DNA of 64,000 bases from Acinetobacter lwoffii (GTDB lineage Bacteria; Pseudomonadota; Gammaproteobacteria; Pseudomonadales; Moraxellaceae). The notes beneath the pieces were generated by a model. That model was not told the DNA's origin. It saw only the letters and a program-made list of their open reading frames with translations, and did no database searches. A program made the position numbers and the translations under genes. Shown one piece after another: positions 56,885 to 64,000 of the stretch. The stretch covers positions 372,001 to 436,000 of the forward strand of contig NZ_CP077369.1 of NCBI RefSeq assembly GCF_019048525.1, in the 5' to 3' direction. The first letter of the stretch is position 1, and each line of letters opens with the position of its first letter.

Positions 56885-56982
56885 ATTGTTTAACCCTATA
56901 TCATCATTCTTATTCCCACCCATCATGCCGAGCTTCTTCGTACAAAACCATTTAGACTCTGTAACTGTATTTACACAGCAAT

Positions 56983-57012
56983 AAAAAAGCGCACCTTTCG
57001 ATGCGCTTTTTT
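56983..57012 (-). terminator. Intrinsic terminator after the FAD oxidoreductase
   Basis: AAAAAAGCGCA and TGCGCTTTTTT pair around an 8-nt loop, just past the stop of the dehydrogenase on the minus strand. Confidence 0.88.
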
Positions 57013-57025
57013 CAATTCCGACCGA

Positions 57026-58435
57026 TTAAAGATCGAAAAGTTTACCCGGGTTCATGATGCCATTTGGATCGAACACTTTTTTCAGGGCTTTCATATATTC
57101 AATTTCTTCCGCCGAACGCGAATATTCAAGATATGGCTTCTTGGTCATGCCCACACCATGTTCCGCAGAAATTGAACCGTCATATTTTTTCACGGTATCA
57201 AATACATACTTATTCACGACTTGGCATTTCGCAAAGAATTCATCTTTACTCAGGTCAGCAGGTTTTAAGATGTTTAAGTGCAGGTTACCATCACCGATAT
57301 GACCGAACCAGCAGATTTCAAAATCAGGATAGTTCTCGCTCACAATCGCATCAATTTCTTTAATGAATGCAGGAACGTGCGTGATCAGAACTGAAATGTC
57401 GTTTTTATATGGAATAAATGGGGCAATAGATTCAGAAATGTCTTCGCGTAATCGCCATAAGCTTTCTACCTGATCCAGGCTCTGGCTCATCACGCCGTCC
57501 AGTACCCAACCTTGTTCCATGCAATGCTCGAAGATTTCCATCGCCTTGTCCATAATCGGCTCAAACGGAGCTTCAAACTCAAGCAATACATAGAATGGGC
57601 ATTCAGTTTCAAATGGACGTTGCACGTGACCGTTGGCCAATACTTTTTGCATCGCCAGTTCACCAAAGAACTCAAATGCAGTCAGGTCAATTTTCGCCTG
57701 GAAGGCATGCAATAACGGCATGATTGCATCAAAGTCAGGCACACCCAGTACCATCACTTGCAGGTCTTGCGGTTGACGTTCAAGCTTGATTTCCGCTTCA
57801 GTCACCAGACCCAGCGTCCCTTCACCACCGATGAATAAATGCTGAAGTGCATAGCCGGTTGCATTCTTGATCATGCCTTTGTTCAGACGCAATACATCGC
57901 CCTTACCCGTAACAACCGTCAGGCCAAGCACCCAGTTACGGGTCATGCCGTATTTAATCACTTTGATGCCGCCAGCATTGGTCCCGATGTTACCGCCAAT
58001 TTGCGATGAACCTGCCGAAGCAAAATCAACCGGATAATACATGCCCTGCTCTTCAGCATAGTTCTGCAACTGTTCAGTCACCACACCTGCCTGTACGCGC
58101 ACCATACGGTCTGCCGGGAAGAATTCCAGAATCTGGTTCATCTTGTCCATGCTGACCACGATCTCGCCATTGGCTGCGACTGCACCTGCAGAAAGACCGG
58201 TACGACCACCCGATGGAGTCACTGCAACGTTAAATTGGTTTGCCAATTTTACGATGTCTTGAACTTGCCCAGTTGACGACGGAAAAACGACGACTGACGG
58301 GTTTGGATCAAAGTGCTTCGTATGATCGCGACCCCAATTCTGGAGGCTGTCCGTATCGGTTTTAATACGGTTTTCACCCACAATTGCAGTCAATTGGGTC
58401 AATAACTCAGGGGTTAAAGCGACTGGAGCATTCAT
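57026..58435 (-). CDS. FAD-linked 2-hydroxyacid dehydrogenase (D-2-hydroxyglutarate/D-lactate type)
   Basis: A 469-residue flavoprotein of the FAD-binding-4/GlcD family. PSGGRTGLSAGAVAANG and AGSSQIGGNIGTNAGGIKVIKYG are the FAD motifs; CWFGHIGDGNLHLNIL and SISAEHGVGMTKKPYL belong to the carboxy-terminal catalytic domain with metal-binding histidines. In Pseudomonas the homologue next to serA oxidises D-2-hydroxyglutarate, a by-product of SerA. The same layout here supports that role, but D-lactate oxidation is also possible. The ATG at 58435 (MNAPVALTPEL) is used. Confidence 0.9.
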   Translation of the reverse strand: MNAPVALTPELLTQLTAIVGENRIKTDTDSLQNWGRDHTKHFDPNPSVVVFPSSTGQVQDIVKLANQFNVAVTPSGGRTGLSAGAVAANGEIVVSMDKMNQILEFFPADRMVRVQAGVVTEQLQNYAEEQGMYYPVDFASAGSSQIGGNIGTNAGGIKVIKYGMTRNWVLGLTVVTGKGDVLRLNKGMIKNATGYALQHLFIGGEGTLGLVTEAEIKLERQPQDLQVMVLGVPDFDAIMPLLHAFQAKIDLTAFEFFGELAMQKVLANGHVQRPFETECPFYVLLEFEAPFEPIMDKAMEIFEHCMEQGWVLDGVMSQSLDQVESLWRLREDISESIAPFIPYKNDISVLITHVPAFIKEIDAIVSENYPDFEICWFGHIGDGNLHLNILKPADLSKDEFFAKCQVVNKYVFDTVKKYDGSISAEHGVGMTKKPYLEYSRSAEEIEYMKALKKVFDPNGIMNPGKLFDL

Positions 58436-58789
58436 CGTTTGCAGACCTAGCATGATTTAAACAAGAGAGACTTCGCTGGTTCATTTGCACATTTTTTATG
58501 CATAAAAACATGGATACAAATCAGGCGAAACATGATTATTAAAGCACCGGATCACGCGGCTTTAAAAGCATGGCGCAATATTATAAGCTATTTTTTGGTG
58601 TTTCCTGCGAAAAATGACAATTTTGATAATATACCTTTGAAAATACAGATTTAAATCAAACACCATGATCATTATTATCAATATATCTTGCCAGAATAGC
58701 TGATGTGAGCGTCATCAAGGAAATGTATAAGTGCGCTTTTCCTGTGCTATTATACCGCGACTAAATTTGGCCTTTGTAGCGGAGCCGTA
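58436..58789. other. Divergent intergenic region (FAD dehydrogenase / serA)
   Basis: About 350 bp that must carry both promoters. TATTATA (58748-58754) is a possible serA -10, but the -35 is not clear. No other structure was noticed. Confidence 0.4.
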
Positions 58790-60022
58790 ATGAGCCAACA
58801 TCTATCTCTACCTAAAGATAAAATCCGTTTCTTGTTGTTAGAAGGCGTTCACCAGAATGCAATCGACACTCTAAATGCTGCTGGATATACCAACATCGAC
58901 TATCGTAAAACTGCGCTTGAGGGTGAAGCGTTGAAAGAAGCGATTAAAGATGCGCACTTCGTCGGTATTCGTTCCCGTACTCAATTGACTGAAGAAGTCT
59001 TTGAAGCTGCGAACAAACTGATTGCTGTCGGTTGCTTCTGTATCGGTACCAACCAGGTGAACCTGGACGCTGCAATGCGTCGCGGTATTCCAGTCTTTAA
59101 CGCACCTTACTCAAATACGCGTTCAGTGGCTGAACTGGTATTGGCAGAAACTATTCTTCTTCTGCGCCGTGTACCTGAAAAATCAACAGATACACATGCA
59201 GGTGGCTGGAACAAATCGGCTGTCGGTTCATTCGAAACACGTGGTAAAACTTTAGGTATCGTAGGTTACGGTTCAATCGGTTCACAACTTTCTGTACTGG
59301 CTGAAAGCCTAGGCATGAAAGTAACCTACTATGATGCAGTCACAAAACTACCTTTAGGTAATGCACGTCAAGTCGGCTCTATGGGCGAATTACTTGCCAA
59401 TGCAGATGTGGTTACTCTACACGTTCCGGATCTGCCATCTACTCGTAATTTCTTTGGCAAAGAACAGTTTGCGCAAATGAAAGAAGGTTCAATCTTCCTG
59501 AATGCGGCACGTGGTACATGTGTCGTGATTGAAGACCTGGCAGATGCGATCAAATCTGGTCATATTGCTGGTGCTGCGGTTGACGTATTCCCGAAAGAGC
59601 CTAAAGCGAACGGTGAAGAATTTGTTTCTCCATTGCGTAACCTGCCAAACGTGATCCTGACTCCGCATGTGGGTGGTTCGACCATGGAAGCGCAAGCGAA
59701 CATCGGTCTGGAAGTAGCTGAGAAATTTGTAGCTTACTCTGACAAGGGTATGACGCTTTCTGCGGTGAACTTCCCAGAAATCGCATTGCCGTTGACTGAA
59801 GGCAAACATCGTTTACTGCACATCCACCAAAATATTCCGGGCGTGTTGTCTAAAATCAACAACCTGTTTGCTGAACAAGGCATCAACATCTCTGGTCAGT
59901 CACTGATGACTAAAGGCGATGTGGGCTACCTGGTGATGGATGTCGATGCTGCTGCATCTCATGAAGCACTTGATATGCTTTCGAATGTTGAAGGTACAAT
60001 CCGCGCACGCGTATTGTTCTAA
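58790..60022 (+). CDS. serA: D-3-phosphoglycerate dehydrogenase
   Basis: SerA takes 3-phosphoglycerate into serine synthesis. The 410-residue protein has the 2-hydroxyacid dehydrogenase core with VGYGSIGSQLS (NAD-binding) and active-site regions NAARGTCV, AVDVFPKEP and LTPHVGGST. The end is an ACT domain (HRLLHIHQNIPGVLSKINNLF), which binds L-serine for feedback control in E. coli. Length equals that of E. coli SerA (410). Confidence 0.95.
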   Translation: MSQHLSLPKDKIRFLLLEGVHQNAIDTLNAAGYTNIDYRKTALEGEALKEAIKDAHFVGIRSRTQLTEEVFEAANKLIAVGCFCIGTNQVNLDAAMRRGIPVFNAPYSNTRSVAELVLAETILLLRRVPEKSTDTHAGGWNKSAVGSFETRGKTLGIVGYGSIGSQLSVLAESLGMKVTYYDAVTKLPLGNARQVGSMGELLANADVVTLHVPDLPSTRNFFGKEQFAQMKEGSIFLNAARGTCVVIEDLADAIKSGHIAGAAVDVFPKEPKANGEEFVSPLRNLPNVILTPHVGGSTMEAQANIGLEVAEKFVAYSDKGMTLSAVNFPEIALPLTEGKHRLLHIHQNIPGVLSKINNLFAEQGINISGQSLMTKGDVGYLVMDVDAAASHEALDMLSNVEGTIRARVLF

Positions 60023-60034
60023 TTCAAGATTTCA

Positions 60035-60066
60035 AAAACACCACAGCTCTCGGGCTGTGGTGTTTT
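60035..60066 (+). terminator. Intrinsic terminator after serA
   Basis: A perfect stem AAAACACCACAGC / GCTGTGGTGTTTT with a TCTCGG loop and T-rich tail. Confidence 0.92.
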
Positions 60067-60146
60067 GTTTTTTAAGGTTTTTATTTTAAACCTTTTTCAG
60101 CTGATGCTGCTCTTCCGCTATTCGAGAAATCGAAACCTATTTAGTC

Positions 60147-61022
60147 ATGCTGAATTTTAAAATTGCACCTATTGTGCAAGCGCCGCTGATTTTGCTGATC
60201 GCCATGATCAGTATGCAAAGCAGTGGTTCCTTTGCCAAATATCTGTTCGGTCAGTTTCCCATCCTGACTGTTTCCGCAATGCGTCTGCTGTTAGGCGCTA
60301 TGATTTTGGCGCTGATTTTTAAAATTTGGCAAATCCATTTCAGACAGATCAAGTGGCCGGCCATTATCAGTTATGGCCTTGCTCTGGCTGGTATGAACCT
60401 GCTGTTTTATCTATCTATTAATCGCCTGCCGCTGGGAATTGCCGTCTCTTTTGAATTCATTGGCCCCTTAAGTGTTGCCCTGTTTTATGCACGTCAGAAA
60501 TTTGACTTTATCTGGGTCGGACTGGCAATTCTAGGTCTCATTCTACTGTTCCCTTTTGATCAGGCTGCCCAGCCACTTGACCCGATCGGGATTGCATTCG
60601 CCCTGGGTGCTGGTGCCTGCTGGGCCTTATATATCGTTGCCGGCCAAAGACCTTCAGGCATTTCTGGCAATCATACTGTCTGCCTAGGCATGTTTGTCGG
60701 CATGCTGGTTTTGATGCCGATTGCGCTCTTTGCAGGCATGCCGGCATATACTTTTGAACCGATGAGTTTGCTGTATTTTGTGGCTTTGGCTGTGTTGGCC
60801 AGTGCCCTGCCTTTCACTCTGGAAATGATTGCACTGCGTAATTTAAGCGCACTGAGTTTCGGCACCTTGATGAGTTTGGAACCCGCTATTGCCGCACTCT
60901 CGGGGCTGATCTTTCTAGGCGAAACCTTGTTGTGGACACAGTGGCTGGCATTGGCCACGATTATCAGTGCTTCGGTAGGCTGTACGGTGACCATGCAAAA
61001 GCGCAAAAATAAAAATATTTAA
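60147..61022 (+). CDS. DMT-family exporter (RhtA/EamA type), first copy
   Basis: A 291-residue protein with ten hydrophobic segments, two EamA repeats. SSGSFAKYLF, GMNLLFYLSINRLPLGIAVSFEFIGPL and ALGAGACWALYIVAGQR match RhtA, a threonine/homoserine exporter of E. coli. The substrate here is unknown. It is followed by a paralogue. The ATG at 60147 opens MLNFKIAPIV. Confidence 0.87.
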   Translation: MLNFKIAPIVQAPLILLIAMISMQSSGSFAKYLFGQFPILTVSAMRLLLGAMILALIFKIWQIHFRQIKWPAIISYGLALAGMNLLFYLSINRLPLGIAVSFEFIGPLSVALFYARQKFDFIWVGLAILGLILLFPFDQAAQPLDPIGIAFALGAGACWALYIVAGQRPSGISGNHTVCLGMFVGMLVLMPIALFAGMPAYTFEPMSLLYFVALAVLASALPFTLEMIALRNLSALSFGTLMSLEPAIAALSGLIFLGETLLWTQWLALATIISASVGCTVTMQKRKNKNI

Positions 61023-61267
61023 ATCATTGATCATTTTCTACTGTAGGAATTTTTAAATTCAAAGTTTTGCGCAGTGATTTTTACACTTTGAATTTAAAAT
61101 TTTCTGGTCATTTATGGAGCTTAAAAATTTAAATTCATTTGCGTTAAATTTAAGGCAACTGTTCACAAAATATTCTCTCTGCCTACTCATCAAAAATTAA
61201 CCAGTTTGCTATAATCTGCCTTTCTCCCTGACCTGAATTCTGTGCCTGCCTGGCATATCAAACTCCC

Positions 61268-62146
61268 ATGCCAAACGCCCAACTCCTTGCTGTGTTGTAC
61301 ATGGTTTTATCCATGACTTCATACCAGATCAGTGCATCCTTCGCGAAGCAATTATTTACTGTACTGGACCCGCTGACAGTAACCATTTTGCGTCTATGTT
61401 TTGCCGCCATTATTGTCTGTGTGATGTTCCGTTCCTGGAAAATTATCTCGCGACTGCCCTATCTCAAATGGAAAGATTTACTCTGCTACAGTGCAGCACT
61501 GGGCCTGATGAATATCCTGTTTTATATGTCACTGGGCAGACTGCCTCAAGGGATTGCAGTCGGTCTGGAATTTGTAGGACCGCTAGGGCTGGCGTTGTTA
61601 TCCATTAAAAATCGCAGTGATTATATCTGGGTAATTCTGGCCATTTTAGGAATCGCATTGATGGTGCCATGGGGACAAGCTGCCAATCATCAGTTTGACC
61701 TGCTGGGTGCTGCCTGTGCATTAGGTGCTGGTCTATGCTGGGCCTTTTATATTTTCTTTGGTCAGCGTGTGGTACAGCAGAATATGGGTATGCATGCCCT
61801 GACCATTGCCATCAGTATTTCTGCGCTATGTTTACTTCCATTCGGGCTATATCACAATGCGGCAGCAGTTCTCGATACCCAGCATTGGGGCAAAGCCATT
61901 ACCATTGCAATTCTGGCAACAGCCATTCCTTATGCTCTGGATTTAAAGGCACTTCAGCATTTGAATAAAACCAGCTATGGTACCCTGTCCAGCCTGTCTC
62001 CGGCTTTGGCTGCACTGGCCGGTTTTGTACTATTAGGCGAAAAAATTACGCTTCTTCAGACCGTGGCACTGATCTGTATCATGCTGGCATCAGTCGGCGT
62101 GACTGTACGTGCCGCCCGTCAAGGATCGGGAGAAAAGAATACCTAA
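61268..62146 (+). CDS. DMT-family exporter (RhtA/EamA type), second copy
   Basis: A 292-residue paralogue of the preceding gene, sharing the layout ISASFAKQLF, GLMNILFYMSLGRLPQGIAVGLEFVGPL and ALGAGLCWAFYIFFGQR. The two are clearly related but not recent copies. Between them lie 245 bp. The tandem pair might export related amino acids. Confidence 0.87.
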   Translation: MPNAQLLAVLYMVLSMTSYQISASFAKQLFTVLDPLTVTILRLCFAAIIVCVMFRSWKIISRLPYLKWKDLLCYSAALGLMNILFYMSLGRLPQGIAVGLEFVGPLGLALLSIKNRSDYIWVILAILGIALMVPWGQAANHQFDLLGAACALGAGLCWAFYIFFGQRVVQQNMGMHALTIAISISALCLLPFGLYHNAAAVLDTQHWGKAITIAILATAIPYALDLKALQHLNKTSYGTLSSLSPALAALAGFVLLGEKITLLQTVALICIMLASVGVTVRAARQGSGEKNT

Positions 62147-62557
62147 AAGGCTTATTGGAATTTGAACAACTAAATATATCTCATCATTAATCTCTTCACT
62201 TTATCCATTTGATATAACTAAAAAAAATAGATGAATGGATAAAAATCCCATATCTCCAGATAAAAAGATGATCAGATGCCCTAGTTGCAATAAAGAGATT
62301 TTTGATACGCGAGTGTGGCAAGGATGCCACATGTTACCCATCACGACAGGACGTCGTGTATGGGTAACAAAAGACTTTTGCCTACTTTGGGTCTTTCCAA
62401 AGTAGGGAGATTGCCTACACAAAAGCATTTAAGTTTTTAAGAAATGAGGCTGTACAATCATCTTCTTAAGCTAAACATGCATAACGATTAACTCAAACAT
62501 CTAATTTGAGTTATAAGTTATGGAAAAGTAGCTAATCAAATGTCATCTTTTCGATGT
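62147..62557. other. Intergenic region with a structured repeat block
   Basis: About 410 bp with no gene I can support; one short minus-strand frame is a by-product of the inverted repeats. The part 62314-62406 folds into three successive hairpins, described as a repeat. Confidence 0.6.
62314..62406. repeat. Three-hairpin intergenic element
   Basis: Hairpin 1: TGTGGCA / TGCCACA with an AGGA loop (62314-62331). Hairpin 2: TGTTACCCAT plus CACGAC pairing with GTCGTG plus ATGGGTAACA, with one T bulge and a 5-nt loop (62332-62369). Hairpin 3: a perfect CCTACTTTGG / CCAAAGTAGG (62381-62406). The block is likely a mobile repeat or a small RNA; similar sequences may exist elsewhere in Acinetobacter. 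Confidence 0.7.
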
Positions 62558-63025
62558 TTAGTTTTGTACCAGCATATCTTTTTTCATGTCTTTATAACGC
62601 TGGTATTCATTCTGGTACTGCACTGCTAAAGCGGTCTTCTGCTTTTCATCCAGAATTTTACCGGCCTGCTGGAAGAAACCATGTTCCTCTTCTTTTAAGT
62701 GATGATGCACCTTTTCGGAAAGTTTTTTGGCCATGGCAATCCAGCCCGGATTACTCAATTCAGTTGCAGTTAATTCCTCGATCATTTCGTCCATTTCATG
62801 ATGTTCGGCCAAGGCATGGCGGGTAATATTCAGGCCCGAATCGGTCATCATCAAGGGAATATAAAAATAACGGTCTTCCGCAGCTTCATGGGCAAACAAT
62901 TCATTTTTCAGTTGCTTGAACAGCTCGCGGCGTTCTGGTGTATCCCCGGAAGTCTGTAATAGTTTTTCTGCAAGATCACGCTGAATCTCATGACTCTCTC
63001 TTAATGCTTCAAAAATAGTCGTCAT
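62558..63025 (-). CDS. Hemerythrin-domain (HHE) protein
   Basis: A 155-residue four-helix protein. Histidines and glutamates in ALRESHEIQ, FAHEAAEDRYFYI, ALAEHHEMDEMIEEL and VHHHLKEEEHGFF match the di-iron ligands of bacterial hemerythrin-like proteins. These bind oxygen or act in stress or iron-related repair. Specific role unknown. Confidence 0.87.
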   Translation of the reverse strand: MTTIFEALRESHEIQRDLAEKLLQTSGDTPERRELFKQLKNELFAHEAAEDRYFYIPLMMTDSGLNITRHALAEHHEMDEMIEELTATELSNPGWIAMAKKLSEKVHHHLKEEEHGFFQQAGKILDEKQKTALAVQYQNEYQRYKDMKKDMLVQN

Positions 63026-63158
63026 TCCGATATTTCTCCGATTGTTTTATATTTCATATCATTGATTCTAGAAGATTTTCAGAACAGGTTCAGACGAAGT
63101 TTATACAGTGATTTGTTAAGAAATTTTAATATCGAGAATGATTTACATCGGGTTTAGA

Positions 63159-63923
63159 TCAAAAAAACATCTGGTATGCCATCCGGCAAATTAGCAGACT
63201 GACCAGAATCAGGAATAAAATCCGGATAAAGCCACTGCCATATTTAAATGCCAAACGCACCCCGACCAAGGAACCACAAATATTGGCTACCGCCATCATT
63301 GTCCCGACCATAAACAGCACATTGCCACTGGGAATAAAAAAGCTTAATGCGGCCAGGTTGGTGGTGAAATTGGCAATTTTCGATAAGGCCGATGCATGCA
63401 GGAAGTCGACGCTTAAATAGCGAATAAAAAAGAAAATAAAGAAACTGCCGGTGCCCGGACCAAAGATACCGTCATAAAAGCCTATCGCCAGACTGCCCAA
63501 AGCGGCCAGAATCAGCATTTTCCGATTCAGTTTTTGTTCGGTATGCACCTGGCCAAACTGTTTTTTCATTAAGGTATAGATTGCGATCACGATCAACATG
63601 ACCAGCACAAAAGGCTTAAGAATCTCGACTGGAATTAGCGTAACGCTGGCTGCACCAATAAAAGAACTGACAAAACTACACAGTGCAATCACGCCCAAGA
63701 GCAGCCAAGGTAGTTTTACCTGACGCAGATAGGAAAATGCCGCAGAAGCGGTGCCACAAATGGAGGCGAGTTTATTGGTGCCAAAGACCGTAGCAGGCTG
63801 TAAATGCGGTAAACTCCCCATAATTGCCGGGATCTGGATCAGACCACCACCACCCACGGCAGCATCAATCGCCCCTGCAAAAAATGCAAAGACAACCAGA
63901 CTGATGATGATCTCTATTTCCAT
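63159..63923 (-). CDS. TSUP-family membrane transporter (TauE/SafE)
   Basis: A 254-residue protein with about eight hydrophobic segments. DAAVGGGGLIQIPAIM and GFYDGIFGPGTGSFFIF are the two repeats' signatures. The family exports or imports small organosulphur or sulphite-type anions; substrate not known. The ATG at 63923 opens MEIEIIISLV. Confidence 0.88.
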   Translation of the reverse strand: MEIEIIISLVVFAFFAGAIDAAVGGGGLIQIPAIMGSLPHLQPATVFGTNKLASICGTASAAFSYLRQVKLPWLLLGVIALCSFVSSFIGAASVTLIPVEILKPFVLVMLIVIAIYTLMKKQFGQVHTEQKLNRKMLILAALGSLAIGFYDGIFGPGTGSFFIFFFIRYLSVDFLHASALSKIANFTTNLAALSFFIPSGNVLFMVGTMMAVANICGSLVGVRLAFKYGSGFIRILFLILVSLLICRMAYQMFF

Positions 63924-63935
63924 ATCTTGACTCGA

Positions 63936-64000
63936 TTAGAGGTTCAGGACGCGTTTGGGTACCAGACGTTTTTTGTCGGTAATTTCTGCCAGCCCCAGAC
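63936..64000 (-). CDS. 3' end of an unidentified gene
   Basis: A minus-strand frame enters from the right edge of the window and ends at TAA (63938-63936). The last 20 residues read LGLAEITDKKRLVPKRVLNL. It stops 13 bp before the TSUP start, so the two could form an operon. The family cannot be recognised from this fragment. Confidence 0.5.
   Translation of the reverse strand, partial: LGLAEITDKKRLVPKRVLNL

Noticed and set aside
62201..62428. A 75-codon minus-strand frame in the three-hairpin region
   Set aside because: Its sequence is dictated by the inverted repeats, it has no ribosome-binding site and it resembles no protein family.

Overview
The window is a piece of a gammaproteobacterial chromosome and almost certainly comes from an Acinetobacter species. 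The evidence is an S10 ribosomal operon, close homologues of the Acinetobacter drug-efflux pumps AbeM and CraA, moderate GC content with compact intergenic spaces, and a REP-like repeat family that I associate with Acinetobacter. The species cannot be told from the sequence alone. No rRNA, tRNA, CRISPR array or prophage was seen.

Layout. 1-3060: start of the S10 ribosomal protein operon on the minus strand (rpsJ-rplC-rplD-rplW-rplB-rpsS, the last cut by the window edge) with its promoter and a leader hairpin. 3109-10660: a glutamine amidotransferase, a MetC-like PLP enzyme, a HerA/DUF853 ATPase, a short globin protein next to the nitric-oxide sensor NsrR with a clear NsrR operator, engB and a dicarboxylate symporter. 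10800-20500: tesB, plsB, an SDR protein, recG-comF, a Nudix hydrolase, a LOG-family protein and corA. 20597-23831: the complete mlaFEDCB lipid-asymmetry operon. 24186-29519: a DEAD-box RNA helicase with a repetitive tail and a long leader, suhB and dxs. 29829-34368: ribA, divergent hemN/hemF and aroE. 34767-43312: an acyl-CoA dehydrogenase, a cold-shock protein, a lone HNH nuclease, hemW, abeM and an ABC1/UbiB-like kinase. 43362-52606: zinc-free ribosomal protein L31 behind a Zur-type palindrome, crcB, a HopJ-family protein, several envelope or hypothetical genes, an orphan ParA, an AI-2E family transporter, sodC and a FUSC protein. 52786-56884: craA, then an AT-rich accessory patch holding an AbiH-family phage-defence gene split by an 839-bp IS5-family element. 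57026-64000: a D-2-hydroxyglutarate/D-lactate-type dehydrogenase divergent from serA, two RhtA-like exporters, a structured intergenic repeat, a hemerythrin protein and a TSUP transporter.

Most of the window is conserved housekeeping DNA. The most notable points are: (1) abiH inactivated by an insertion whose removal, with one copy of the TA duplication, restores one open frame of 474 codons; (2) a nitric-oxide module in which the flavohaemoglobin has lost its NAD domain but keeps a near-consensus NsrR operator; (3) a perfect 21-bp Zur-like palindrome before the cysteine-free L31; (4) an exact 84-bp tandem duplication in the helicase tail and a structured leader of about 280 nt upstream; (5) repeat elements between genes, including a block of three successive hairpins at 62314-62406. 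Positions and starts were derived by reading the sequence; homology calls rest on recognised motifs and were not checked by database search.
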